A stretch of DNA of 64,000 nt from Sinomonas atrocyanea (GTDB lineage: Bacteria > Actinomycetota > Actinomycetes > Actinomycetales > Micrococcaceae): the NCBI RefSeq assembly GCF_030811715.1, contig NZ_JAUSRH010000005.1, forward strand, positions 186,001 through 250,000, written 5' to 3'. This document shows positions 8,263 through 16,248 of this stretch, in pieces. The translations under genes and the position numbers were made by a program. Positions within the stretch are counted from its first letter, which is position 1. Each line of letters begins with the position of its first letter. A model generated the notes under the pieces. That model was not told where the DNA came from and did not search any database. It saw only the letters and a program-made list of their open reading frames with translations.

Positions 8263-9084
8263 TCAGGGGCGGGGCAGGCGGGCCGCGAGCTCCTCGGCGG
8301 CCTGGCGGAGGGCGGGGAGCTGGGCGACGAGCTCGTCGACGCCCATGCGGACGGTCGGGGCGGAGCAGGCGATGGCGGCGAGGGCGCGCGGCTCGCCGTC
8401 CGCGGAGGCGGCGAGGACGGGCACGGCGATGGCGCGCATGCCCACCTCGTTCTCCTCGTCCATGACGGCGTAGCCCTGGGCGCGGACGTGCTCGATCTCG
8501 GCGCGGAACCGGGCGCGGTCGGTGATGGTCCTCGGGGCGACGGGGACGAGGTCCACCGTGTCGACGAGGTGCTCGCGCTCCTTCTCGGGCGCGAACGCGA
8601 TGAGCGCCTTCCCGAAGGCCGAGCAGTGGAGGTGGCCGCGGTAGCCGGGATCGCTCGTGACGCGGAAGGCCTTGGGGCCGTCCACCTTGGCGACCGTGAG
8701 GAAGCGGTCGCCGTCGAGGACGGCCAGGATGCTCGCTTCGCCGGTCTCCTCGGTGAGCCGCTCGAGCACGGGGGTCGCGGTGCCCGCGAAGCCGAGGCTG
8801 TTGGAGACGTGCAGGCCGAGCTGGAACACGCGCAGGCCGAGGCTGTACTTCTTGCCCTCCGGCTCGAAGTCGACGAACCCCGCGCGCTGGAGTGACTGCA
8901 GGAGCCGGTACGCGGTGCTGAACGGCAGCTCGGCGCGGCGGGAGAGGTCCGCGGCGGTCGTGGCGCCCGGGGCGTCGCCGAGCATGGTGAGCAGGCTCAG
9001 AGCCTTGCCCACCATGTCCGTCTTGCCGCGCTTCTCGTCGCCGACGGCGGCGTCAGCGGCGTCGTCGGACGTGATGGAGGTCAT
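8263..9084 (-). CDS. IclR family regulator of the shikimate/protocatechuate operon
   Basis: The 273-residue protein has the IclR winged helix (VGKALSLLTMLGDAP, then ADLSRRAELPFSTAYRLLQSL) and the GAF-like effector domain ending in IAVPVLAASADGEPRALAAI. IclR proteins commonly sense aromatic acids of the protocatechuate and quinate pathways (PcaR/PcaU/QsuR group). It is first in the operon with the dehydrogenase and dehydratase, so it most likely controls itself and them. Tandem 16-base motifs just upstream are the candidate operator. The ATG lacks a strong ribosome binding site. Confidence 0.85.
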   Translation of the reverse strand: MTSITSDDAADAAVGDEKRGKTDMVGKALSLLTMLGDAPGATTAADLSRRAELPFSTAYRLLQSLQRAGFVDFEPEGKKYSLGLRVFQLGLHVSNSLGFAGTATPVLERLTEETGEASILAVLDGDRFLTVAKVDGPKAFRVTSDPGYRGHLHCSAFGKALIAFAPEKEREHLVDTVDLVPVAPRTITDRARFRAEIEHVRAQGYAVMDEENEVGMRAIAVPVLAASADGEPRALAAIACSAPTVRMGVDELVAQLPALRQAAEELAARLPRP

Positions 9085-9105
9085 GCACCGATGGTCGCAT
9101 GATTT

Positions 9106-9141
9106 TCACATCGTGGCAACGGCACTCACTTTGTGGCAATG
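9106..9141. promoter_or_regulatory. Tandem operator-like 16-mers upstream of iclR
   Basis: TCACATCGTGGCAACG (9106-9121) and TCACTTTGTGGCAATG (9126-9141) are direct repeats, 12 of 16 bases identical with an invariant GTGGCAA core, spaced exactly 20 bases (two helical turns). They lie 22 bases upstream of the IclR start at 9084, where an IclR autoregulatory operator would be expected. Confidence 0.4.
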
Positions 9142-9148
9142 AAGGCGG

Positions 9149-9163
9149 GCGGACGACGGCGGG
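9149..9163. repeat. Dispersed repeat GCGGACGACGGCGGG, single arm
   Basis: An exact 15-base copy of the element that forms full hairpins at 33444-33480 and 53256-53291. Here there is only one arm, in the gap between the IclR start and the end of the crotonase-family gene. Confidence 0.7.
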
Positions 9164-9184
9164 CGGCTGGGCGGGCGGGGCCCG

Positions 9185-9952
9185 TCACCTCCGCCGGTCG
9201 AAGAAGGCGGCGATCCGCGGCGGGAAGTCCTCGGCGTCGACGGCGGGCCCGGGCGGCTCGCGCCGGGCCGGGCCGGTGATCGGCTGCAGTCCGCGGTCCA
9301 CGGCGGCCTTCGCCGCGCGCAGGGACGCCGGCGCGAGCGCTGCCCACTGGGCGAGGAGCCGCCCGAGCTCCGCCTCGACCTCGCCGTCCGCGGCCAGCGT
9401 GCTCACGAGCCCGATCCGGTGCGCCTCCTCCCCGCTGAGCATCCGGCCGCCGTACAGGAGGTCCTTGGTCCGCGACGGCCCGATGCGCAGTGCCATGCGG
9501 GCGGCGAAGGGCGCCGAGGGCAGGATCCCGAGCCGGGAGATGGGCATGCCCACCTGCGCCGTGGCGGCCGTGATCTGCAGGTCGCACGCGAGCGCGAGCT
9601 GGCACCCGCCGCCGGCGGCCACGCCCTCGATGACCGCGACGGTGGGCATCGGCAGGTCCTCGATGGCCCGCAGCGCCTGCTCGAGCTGCCAGAAGCTGCG
9701 GTCCACTTCGGCCATCGGCGCATGCTCCCACTCGCGCAGGTCGGAGCCCGCGCAGAACACTCCCCCGCGGCCGCGCAGCACCACCGCACGCAGCCCGTTC
9801 CGGCCGGCGAGGGAGGCGGCGGTCCGCGCGAGGGCCTCCCAGTGCTCCGTCCGCAGCGCGTTGAGGCGCCGCCCGGTGCCGAACGTGACGACGGCGAGCG
9901 AGCCGTCGTCGTCGACCGTCACGTCCGCGGCCTGCACCGCGACGCCCGTCAC
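9185..9952 (-). CDS. Crotonase-superfamily protein lacking both catalytic Glu
   Basis: The 255-residue protein is a crotonase (enoyl-CoA hydratase/isomerase) fold with the CoA/oxyanion motifs FCAGSDLREW (about residues 66-75) and GVAAGGGCQLALACD (about 110-124). In the hydratase paradigm the two catalytic acids are Glu144 and Glu164 (rat numbering); the aligned positions here are Gln118 in GGGCQ and Ile138 in MPISRLG, so a standard syn-hydration is unlikely. The GTG start overlaps the CoA-transferase stop (GTGA). It probably acts on the CoA thioester made by the transferase next door; the chemistry (isomerase, decarboxylase, hydrolase or other) is not readable. Confidence 0.8.
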   Translation of the reverse strand: MTGVAVQAADVTVDDDGSLAVVTFGTGRRLNALRTEHWEALARTAASLAGRNGLRAVVLRGRGGVFCAGSDLREWEHAPMAEVDRSFWQLEQALRAIEDLPMPTVAVIEGVAAGGGCQLALACDLQITAATAQVGMPISRLGILPSAPFAARMALRIGPSRTKDLLYGGRMLSGEEAHRIGLVSTLAADGEVEAELGRLLAQWAALAPASLRAAKAAVDRGLQPITGPARREPPGPAVDAEDFPPRIAAFFDRRR

Positions 9953-11220
9953 CCGAGCGCCCCGGTGGCGTGCAGGCGCTCGAGGTCGTCCTGGCTGTAG
10001 CCGAGGCCGGCGAGCACCTCGTCGCTGTGCTGGCCGAGCAGCGGCGGGGGCGTCCGCACGGCGGCGGGGGTGCGGGAGAGCCGGACGGGGCACCCGAGGG
10101 TCCTGAGGCGTCCCGCGGTGGGGTGCTCGACCTCGGCGACCATGCCGCGGGCGAGGACCTGCGGGTCCCGGACCGCCTCGGCGACGGTCTGGATCGGGCC
10201 CACCGGCACGCCGGCGGCGTCGAGCGCGGCGAGCCAGTCCGGCGTCGGCCGCGTCTGCAGGACCTCCTCGAGGAGGGGGATCAGCTCGTTGCGGTGGGCC
10301 ACGCGGAGCGGGTTGGAGCGGAAGCGGGGGTCCTCGGCGAGGTCGGGCCGCCCCACGGCCTCGGCGAAGCGGCGCCAGAGCCCGTCGTTGCCCACCGCGA
10401 CCATGATCCAGCCGTCCCGTGTGGGGAAGGCCTGGTAGGGGGCGATGGTCGGGTGGGCCGAGCCGTACCGTTTCGGGGTCTCGCCGCTGGCGAAGTAGCC
10501 GCTGGCCACGTACGTGAGCCAGGAGACGGAGCCGTCGAGCAGGCTGATGTCCACCCACTGGCCGCGGCCGGTGCGGTCGCGCTCGTGCAGGGCCGCGAGG
10601 ATCCCGATCACGGCCCACGTGCCCGCGATGAGGTCGGAGCCGCTCACCCCGAACCGGACGGGGGGCCCGTCCGCCTCCCCCGTGACGCTCATGATGCCGC
10701 TGCGGGCCTGGGCGATCGCGTCGTAGCCGGCGCGGGAGGCCTCGGGCCCGGTCTGGCCGTAGCCGCTGATCGAGGCGTAGACGAGGCCGGGGTTCTCGGC
10801 GGCGAGCTCCTCGTAGCCCAGGCCGAGCCTGGCCGCGGTCCCCGGGCGGAAGTTCTCCACCACGACGTCCGCGCGGCGGGCGAGCCGGCGGACTGCGTCG
10901 AGCCCCTCCGCAGACTTGAGGTCCACGGCCAGGCTGCGCTTGTTGCGGTTCACGGAGAGGTAGTAGGCCGCTTCATCGCCCTGGAACGGCGGGCCCCACT
11001 GCCTCGTGTCGTCACCGTGGCCGGGCTGCTCGACCTTGATCACGTCCGCGCCGAGGTCCGCAAGCGTCATGGTGGCGAACGGGCCGGAGAGGATCCGGCT
11101 CAGGTCCAGGACCACGAGGTCGCGCAGCGGGCCCTCCGGCCCGGAAGCTAGCCCGGGCGCCGGGCCGGGCGCGGCGTCCGGGGCCGCGCCCGCGCGGAGG
11201 TGCGCCTCGTGCACCGTCAC
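9949..11220 (-). CDS. CaiB/BaiF class III CoA-transferase
   Basis: The 423-residue protein is a family III CoA-transferase, which moves CoA between carboxylates through an aspartyl anhydride. Visible features are the start motif LVVLDLSRILSGPFATMTLAD, DVIKVEQPGHGDDTR, ENFRPGTAARLGLGYE and GYDAIAQARSG, whose Asp is the expected catalytic residue, plus the C-terminal PLLGQHSDEVL. GTG 11220 overlaps the transporter stop (GTGA); a second GTG six bases downstream is an alternative start, and about 25 residues of low-complexity Ala/Pro/Gly precede the conserved domain. It would activate the acid imported by the upstream transporter; the acid is unknown. Confidence 0.88.
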   Translation of the reverse strand: MTVHEAHLRAGAAPDAAPGPAPGLASGPEGPLRDLVVLDLSRILSGPFATMTLADLGADVIKVEQPGHGDDTRQWGPPFQGDEAAYYLSVNRNKRSLAVDLKSAEGLDAVRRLARRADVVVENFRPGTAARLGLGYEELAAENPGLVYASISGYGQTGPEASRAGYDAIAQARSGIMSVTGEADGPPVRFGVSGSDLIAGTWAVIGILAALHERDRTGRGQWVDISLLDGSVSWLTYVASGYFASGETPKRYGSAHPTIAPYQAFPTRDGWIMVAVGNDGLWRRFAEAVGRPDLAEDPRFRSNPLRVAHRNELIPLLEEVLQTRPTPDWLAALDAAGVPVGPIQTVAEAVRDPQVLARGMVAEVEHPTAGRLRTLGCPVRLSRTPAAVRTPPPLLGQHSDEVLAGLGYSQDDLERLHATGALG

Positions 11221-12545
11221 GCGTGCCTCATCGACTTGTGCGAGCGGCGGGCAGTCGGCGCCGGGGCGCCCGCCGTGCGCCGGCTGGGGAGGAGCAGGAG
11301 CGCGGCCATGCTCACCACGGCGCAGATGATGATGTAGATCGAGATCGCGGTGGAGCTTCCCGTTCCGGCCAGCAGGGCCGCGGCGATGAGCGGGGCGGGG
11401 CCGCCGGCGATCACGCTCGCGAGCTGGTACCCCATGCCCGCGCCCGTGTACCGGATGTCCGCGTCGAAGCTCTCCGCGATCAGCGCGGCCTGGGGCCCGT
11501 ACTGGATGTCGTGGAAGATCAGGCTCACCACGACCGCAATACCGATGAAGAGGGCGTTGCCCGTGTTCATGAGGCCGAAGTACGGGAAGGCGTAGAGGGC
11601 CGTGAGCACCACCCCGATGCCGTAGATGAGCTTCCTGCCGAACCGGTCCGAGAGCATGCCGAAGACGGGAATGCTGATCAGCCCGAGGGCCGCCGCGATG
11701 AGGGTGTCCACGAGGATCGCATCGCTGTTGAACTTCAGCTGCTTCGTCGCGTAGGTGATGACGAACGTGATGAACAGGTAGAACGGAGCCTGCTCGGACG
11801 TGCGCACGAGCGCCGAGAGGAGGATCTCCTTGGGCTGGCGGCGGATCGCCTCGAGGAGCGGCACGCGCACGACCTTCTCGGACTTGCGGACCTCCTCGAA
11901 CTCCGGGCTCTCCACCACGCGGAGCCGCACGAAGAGGCCGACGCCGACGAGGATGATGCTCAGCAGGAACGGCACGCGCCAGCCCCACGCGGAGAAGTCC
12001 GCGCCGGTGACCCCGGAGGTCAGGCGGACCAGGCCGGTCGAGAGCACGAGGCCCAGCGGGACGCCCATCTGCGGCCAGCTCGCCGAGAGGCCGCGGCGCT
12101 CCTTGTGGCCCCACTCCATGGCGATGAGCACCGAGCCGCCCCACTCGCCGCCCACGCCGATGCCCTGGATGATGCGCAGGACGGTCAGGAGGACCGGGGC
12201 CCAGACGCCGATCGCCTGGTAGGTCGGGAGCACGCCGATGAGCACGGTGCCGAACGCCATGAGGAACAGGGTGACCATGAGGGTCGTCTTGCGTCCGATC
12301 CGGTCGCCGTAGTGGCCGAAGATGGCCGCGCCGACCGGGCGCGCCACGAAGCCCACGAACTGGGTCCCGAAGGCCGCGATGACCCCGGCGAAGTTGTCCC
12401 CGCCCGGGAAGAACAGGTGCGGGAAGACGAGGGCGGCCGCCGTCCCGTAGAGGAAGAAGTCGTACCACTCGATCGTGGTGCCCACCACGCTCGCATAGGT
12501 GGCTCGGCGTACGGCCTGTTCGCGGGTTACTGCTTGAACACTCAT
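11217..12545 (-). CDS. MHS-family MFS transporter (organic acid/proton symporter)
   Basis: The 442-residue membrane protein has twelve predicted hydrophobic segments and the metabolite:H+ symporter signature: TIEWYDFFLYGTAAALVF near the start, then FVARPVGAAIFGHYGDRIGRK, the cytoplasmic loop motif after TM2. Members include the shikimate, proline/betaine, alpha-ketoglutarate and dicarboxylate carriers. ATG 12545 follows GGAGG by about five bases. It heads the operon with the CoA-transferase and crotonase-like protein, so it likely imports the acid they process; shikimate is possible given the next operon, but not shown. Confidence 0.88.
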   Translation of the reverse strand: MSVQAVTREQAVRRATYASVVGTTIEWYDFFLYGTAAALVFPHLFFPGGDNFAGVIAAFGTQFVGFVARPVGAAIFGHYGDRIGRKTTLMVTLFLMAFGTVLIGVLPTYQAIGVWAPVLLTVLRIIQGIGVGGEWGGSVLIAMEWGHKERRGLSASWPQMGVPLGLVLSTGLVRLTSGVTGADFSAWGWRVPFLLSIILVGVGLFVRLRVVESPEFEEVRKSEKVVRVPLLEAIRRQPKEILLSALVRTSEQAPFYLFITFVITYATKQLKFNSDAILVDTLIAAALGLISIPVFGMLSDRFGRKLIYGIGVVLTALYAFPYFGLMNTGNALFIGIAVVVSLIFHDIQYGPQAALIAESFDADIRYTGAGMGYQLASVIAGGPAPLIAAALLAGTGSSTAISIYIIICAVVSMAALLLLPSRRTAGAPAPTARRSHKSMRHA

Positions 12546-12645
12546 CAGTCCTCCATTGGCATGATGCGGGGTCCAGTGGGCCCTGGCTTCGGGGCGATCT
12601 CCCGGCTCGTCTGCAAGCGCTCCCCTGCTCGTCTTCGAGCTGCGA

Positions 12646-12682
12646 AACCCGTATTGTGATTTGCGTACCCATATTCCGGGTT
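12646..12682. promoter_or_regulatory. Inverted AACCCG / CGGGTT in divergent promoter region
   Basis: AACCCG (12646-12651) and CGGGTT (12677-12682) face each other across 25 bases in the 228-base gap between the divergent MHS transporter and IclR genes. This is where a shared IclR operator would sit. The arms are short, so the assignment is weak. Confidence 0.3.
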
Positions 12683-12773
12683 GAACAAACGGCATGTCAA
12701 CGCTTTTTCCGGAGAGAATGTGAGCTGGGCCACGAGGGCGCAGGGCAGGCACACGGAGGAGGGCATCGGAGTG

Positions 12774-13622
12774 ATGGCGAAGGAATCGGGCAGCGTCGGC
12801 GCACCCCTGCTGGTGCTCGCGAAGGTCTCGGCGATCCTCGACTGCTTCTCCGCGGAGGCGCCCGAGCCCACGCTGCAGCAGATCATCCGGGGCACGGGCC
12901 TGCCCGCGAGCACGTGCCAGCGCCTCGTGCAGAACATGGTGCGCGAGGGCTTCCTCGACAAGGACGGCGACACGTACCGGATCGGGATCCAGCTCGTGCG
13001 GTGGGCCACCCCCGGCACCATCGGCCTCGACATCGTGCGCACGGTGCGGCCCATCCTCCACGCCCTGCGCGACACCACCGGGGAGACAGCCTGCCTCTAC
13101 GTGCGCGACGGCGCGCACCGCACCGTGGTGTCCGTGGCCGAGACCAGGCACGTGGTCATGCGGCCGTTCTACGTGGGCCAGGTGATGCCCATCCACGCGG
13201 GGGCGCCGGGGAAGATCTTCCTCGCGTTCGATCCTGACGCCCGGTCCGCGATCCAGGACGCCGAACTGACCAGGTTCACGGCCCACACCCCGGACAGCTG
13301 GGAGCAGCTGGACGAGCAGGTGGAACGCGCCCGCCTGCAGGGGTTCTTCGCCGCCTTCGGCGAGCGCAACAGCGACGTGGGCTCCATCAGTGCCCCGGTG
13401 TACGGCCACACCGGGGAACTCGCGGCGGTGCTGGGCGTCGGCTTCCCGGTCCAGCGTGTGGGACCGGACGACGTCGACCGGCTGGGGCCCGCCGTGGCGC
13501 GCGCCGCACGCGAGGCGAGCGAGGCGATGGGCTACCGGCCGCCGGAACCTCGCCCGGCCGCCGCCCCAGCGTCCGGAGCGGGCGGCCGGGCCGCGCGCCG
13601 GCTCCCCGCCGCGGGAGCCTAG
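12774..13622 (+). CDS. IclR family regulator (divergent to CoA-transferase operon)
   Basis: The protein of about 282 residues has the IclR helix-turn-helix (VLAKVSAILDCF, then LQQIIRGTGLPASTCQRLVQN) and effector domain (PFYVGQVMPIHAGAPGKIFLA, then ISAPVYGHTGELAAVLGVGFP). I place the start at ATG 12774, with GGAGGAGGG upstream; GTG 12771 is equally possible and an ATG at 12681 would give an unlikely 31-residue extension. The C-terminal 35 residues are Ala/Pro/Gly-rich. It is divergent from the MHS transporter operon, the usual layout for a dedicated regulator of that operon. Confidence 0.85.
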   Translation: MAKESGSVGAPLLVLAKVSAILDCFSAEAPEPTLQQIIRGTGLPASTCQRLVQNMVREGFLDKDGDTYRIGIQLVRWATPGTIGLDIVRTVRPILHALRDTTGETACLYVRDGAHRTVVSVAETRHVVMRPFYVGQVMPIHAGAPGKIFLAFDPDARSAIQDAELTRFTAHTPDSWEQLDEQVERARLQGFFAAFGERNSDVGSISAPVYGHTGELAAVLGVGFPVQRVGPDDVDRLGPAVARAAREASEAMGYRPPEPRPAAAPASGAGGRAARRLPAAGA

Positions 13623-13647
13623 GGCGCCGCTGCATCCGTTCCAGCAA

Positions 13648-13679
13648 GTTTCTGCAACGGCTTGACGCGTTGCAGAAAC
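13648..13679. promoter_or_regulatory. Perfect 12-bp dyad over the lacI promoter
   Basis: GTTTCTGCAACG (13648-13659) and CGTTGCAGAAAC (13668-13679) form a perfect inverted repeat with an eight-base spacer. A TTGACG -35 hexamer (13662-13667) lies in the spacer, and CAATCT (13685-13690) is a plausible -10. This layout predicts autorepression by the LacI protein encoded from 13745. Confidence 0.65.
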
Positions 13680-13744
13680 GGTGTCAATCTTGAGTGGTCG
13701 CTGTGATGGCGGCCACAGGAGTGAACCGGAACGAGGAGGTCCCG

Positions 13745-14719
13745 ATGGCGACGATCGCTGACATCGCCAGCGCCGCCGGCGTCTCCAAGTCCACCGTCTC
13801 CCGGTCCTTCACGCGGCCCGACTCGGTCAACACCGAGACCCGCGAGCGCGTCCTGGCCGTAGCCGCACACCTGGGCTACAACGCCGCCCCGGTCCGGGCC
13901 GAGTCGACCGGGACCGTCGCCCTGTACATCCCGGACATCTCCAACCCCTACTACCCGCCGCTCGTGCGCGCCGTCCAGTCCTCGTGCCGCAGGCAGTCGC
14001 TCTCGCTCATCATCGTTGACGGCGACGACGACCCGGAGGCGGATGCCGAGGAGCTCGAGCGGATCATCGGGCGGGTGGACGGCGCGATCGTCTTCGCCCC
14101 GAGGCTGGACGCCGCGCGCATCCACGCGCTCGACGCGGTCTCGCCCGTGGTGCTCATCAACCACGTGGTCGAGGGCCTGCCCTCGGTGATCCTCTCCGCG
14201 CCGGAGGGAGCCCGCCAGGCGGTCGAGCACCTGGCGGCCCTCGGCCACCGGGCCATCGCGTACCTCGCCAGCTGGGAGGACAACTACACCTCCCGGGTGC
14301 GCCTGGCCGCCGCGGAGGAGGCCGCCGACCACCTCGGCGTCACCCTGCGCGTGCTCACCCACGCCGAACCGACCTACATCGCCGGGGTGCGGGGCGCGGA
14401 CTTGGTCCTCGCCGAGCCCGTCACCGCGGTGATCGCCCACAACGACCTCATGGCCTTCGGGTGCATGAACCGCCTCACGGACCGCGGGATCCGCGTGGGC
14501 AAGGACGTCAGCGTCGTCGGGTTCGACGACGTCTGGCTCGCCTCCGCCTCCCGTCCCACCCTGACCACGGTGACCACGCCGTACGAGCGGGGCGGCGCCG
14601 TCGCCCTCCGCATGCTGACCGAGCGGATCGGCGACCCCGACCGACCTGCCAGCACGGTCCACCTGTCCGGGGACCTCGTGGTCCGCGACAGCACTGGCCC
14701 CGCCCCGGCGCTCGCCTGA
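13745..14719 (+). CDS. LacI family transcriptional regulator
   Basis: The 324-residue protein begins with the LacI headpiece ATIADIASAAGVSKSTVSRS and continues with a periplasmic-binding-protein-like sensor domain (VALYIPDISNPYYPPLVRAV, ending in GFDDVWLASASRPTLTTV). ATG 13745 has GAGGAGGT four bases upstream; an earlier GTG at 13694 has no such site. The gene is followed after 56 bases by an MHS transporter on the same strand, and a perfect dyad overlaps its promoter, so it probably represses itself and the transporter until an effector is present. The effector is unknown; MHS carriers move acids and betaines rather than sugars. Confidence 0.88.
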   Translation: MATIADIASAAGVSKSTVSRSFTRPDSVNTETRERVLAVAAHLGYNAAPVRAESTGTVALYIPDISNPYYPPLVRAVQSSCRRQSLSLIIVDGDDDPEADAEELERIIGRVDGAIVFAPRLDAARIHALDAVSPVVLINHVVEGLPSVILSAPEGARQAVEHLAALGHRAIAYLASWEDNYTSRVRLAAAEEAADHLGVTLRVLTHAEPTYIAGVRGADLVLAEPVTAVIAHNDLMAFGCMNRLTDRGIRVGKDVSVVGFDDVWLASASRPTLTTVTTPYERGGAVALRMLTERIGDPDRPASTVHLSGDLVVRDSTGPAPALA

Positions 14720-14775
14720 CCGGCCCCGCGCTTCCTCCTTTCTCCGTTCCGCCCTCAGTGACGAAAGACGAGCTC

Positions 14776-16140
14776 ATGAGCAGCTACTCCGACACGCCGT
14801 CCGGCATCGTCGATCCAGACATCGCAACTCCCCAGGAGCAGGCGCGCCGCGTCCGGCGGGCCAAGAAGGCCGCCCTGGCCGCCTTCCTCGGCGGCGCCCT
14901 CGAGTACTACGACTTCTTCGTGTACGCGACCGCGGCGTCCCTCGTCTTCTCCAAGATCTTCTTCCCGGCCGGCGATCCGGTGGTCGCACAGATCTCGTCG
15001 TTCGCCACCTTCGGCGTGGCCTACGTGGCCCGGCCCTTCGGCGCGATCTTCTTCGGGCACCTCGGCGACCGGATCGGGCGCAAGAACACGCTCGTGCTCA
15101 CGCTGGTGCTCATGGGCGCCTCGACCTTCCTCATCGGCGCGCTCCCCGACTTCCACGCGGTCGGCTACCTCGCGCCCGTCCTGCTCGTGGCCCTGCGGCT
15201 GCTGCAGGGGCTCTCGGCCGGCGCCGAGACGGCGGGGGCCTCGGCCCTGACCATGGAGGAGTCCCCGGTGGGGCGCCGTGCGTTCTTCCCGTCGTTCTCG
15301 ATGAGCGGCATCTCCACCGGCATCGTCCTGGCCTCGCTCGTGTTCCTCCCCGTCGCCGCGATGTCGAACGCCGACCGCCTCGCCTGGGGCTGGAGGATCC
15401 CCTTCTGGTCCTCGATCGTGGTCCTCATCGTCGCGTTCCTCGTCCGGCGCACCCTTGAGGAGCCCGAGGTCTTCGAGGAGAAGGCCCAGCACCACGAGCT
15501 CGTGAAGCTGCCCTTCCTCGACATGCTCAAGACCCACCCGGCGCAGTTCATCCAGGTCGCCCTCATGTCCTTCGAGACCGTGACCAACACGTTCATGCAG
15601 TCCTTCGGCCTGGCGTACGCCGTGTCCGTGGGCATCAACGCCCAGACCATGCTGTGGGTCAGCATCGTCGGCAACGTCCTGGCCATCGCCACCCAGCCGC
15701 TCTCGGCGATGTTCGCCGACAAGTTCGGCCGCAAGCCGATCTTCATCGCCGGCGTCAGCGGCTCGGCCGTGCTCATCTTCGTGTACTTCTGGGCCATCTC
15801 CACGGCGAACATCCCGCTCGTCTTCGTGGTCTCGACCCTCATCACGGCCGGCACCTACGCGATGTCCAACGCCATCTACCCGGCCTGGTTCGCCGAGCTG
15901 TTCAACGTCCGCGTCCGCTACTCGGGCATGGCGGTCGGCCTCCAGATCGGCATCCTCTGCGCGGGCTTCACCCCGCTGCTCGGCACCGCCCTCGTCGGCA
16001 AGGTCCCGGCCAACTGGGGCCCGGCCGCCTGGATTGTGGCCGGCTCCACGATCCTCGCGCTCATCGGCGCCATCTGGGCCCGCGAGACGTTCCGCACCCC
16101 GATCCACGAGCTCGGCAACCCGGTGCGCGGCAGCAAGTAG
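14776..16140 (+). CDS. MHS-family MFS transporter
   Basis: The 454-residue protein has twelve hydrophobic segments and the MHS signatures LEYYDFFVYATAASLVF and YVARPFGAIFFGHLGDRIGRK, with a cytoplasmic N-terminus of about 35 residues. It is a paralogue of the transporter at 11217-12545. It follows the LacI gene by 56 bases and likely shares its promoter. No strong ribosome binding site is visible before ATG 14776. The substrate is an unassigned organic acid, betaine or similar solute. No catabolic enzyme follows, so the substrate would be used by genes elsewhere. Confidence 0.85.
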   Translation: MSSYSDTPSGIVDPDIATPQEQARRVRRAKKAALAAFLGGALEYYDFFVYATAASLVFSKIFFPAGDPVVAQISSFATFGVAYVARPFGAIFFGHLGDRIGRKNTLVLTLVLMGASTFLIGALPDFHAVGYLAPVLLVALRLLQGLSAGAETAGASALTMEESPVGRRAFFPSFSMSGISTGIVLASLVFLPVAAMSNADRLAWGWRIPFWSSIVVLIVAFLVRRTLEEPEVFEEKAQHHELVKLPFLDMLKTHPAQFIQVALMSFETVTNTFMQSFGLAYAVSVGINAQTMLWVSIVGNVLAIATQPLSAMFADKFGRKPIFIAGVSGSAVLIFVYFWAISTANIPLVFVVSTLITAGTYAMSNAIYPAWFAELFNVRVRYSGMAVGLQIGILCAGFTPLLGTALVGKVPANWGPAAWIVAGSTILALIGAIWARETFRTPIHELGNPVRGSK

Positions 16141-16180
16141 CATCTGGCCCACGGGGACGCGGATCCGACTCCTCACCATC

Positions 16181-16248
16181 AGGGACATGACCCCTCAACG
16201 CGAACACCGTTGAGGGGTCATGTCCCTGTGTTGAGGGGTCATGTCCCT
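16181..16248. repeat. 19-bp hairpin with an extra direct copy of one arm
   Basis: A 19-base arm (16181-16199, AGGGACATGACCCCTCAAC) is followed after nine bases by its perfect reverse complement (16209-16227), and the second arm is repeated directly at 16230-16248. The third copy covers the stop codon of the convergent GH15 gene (16239-16241). It is placed to act as a bidirectional terminator between the MHS transporter and GH15 genes, but the triple-arm structure looks like a repetitive extragenic element. Confidence 0.75.
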
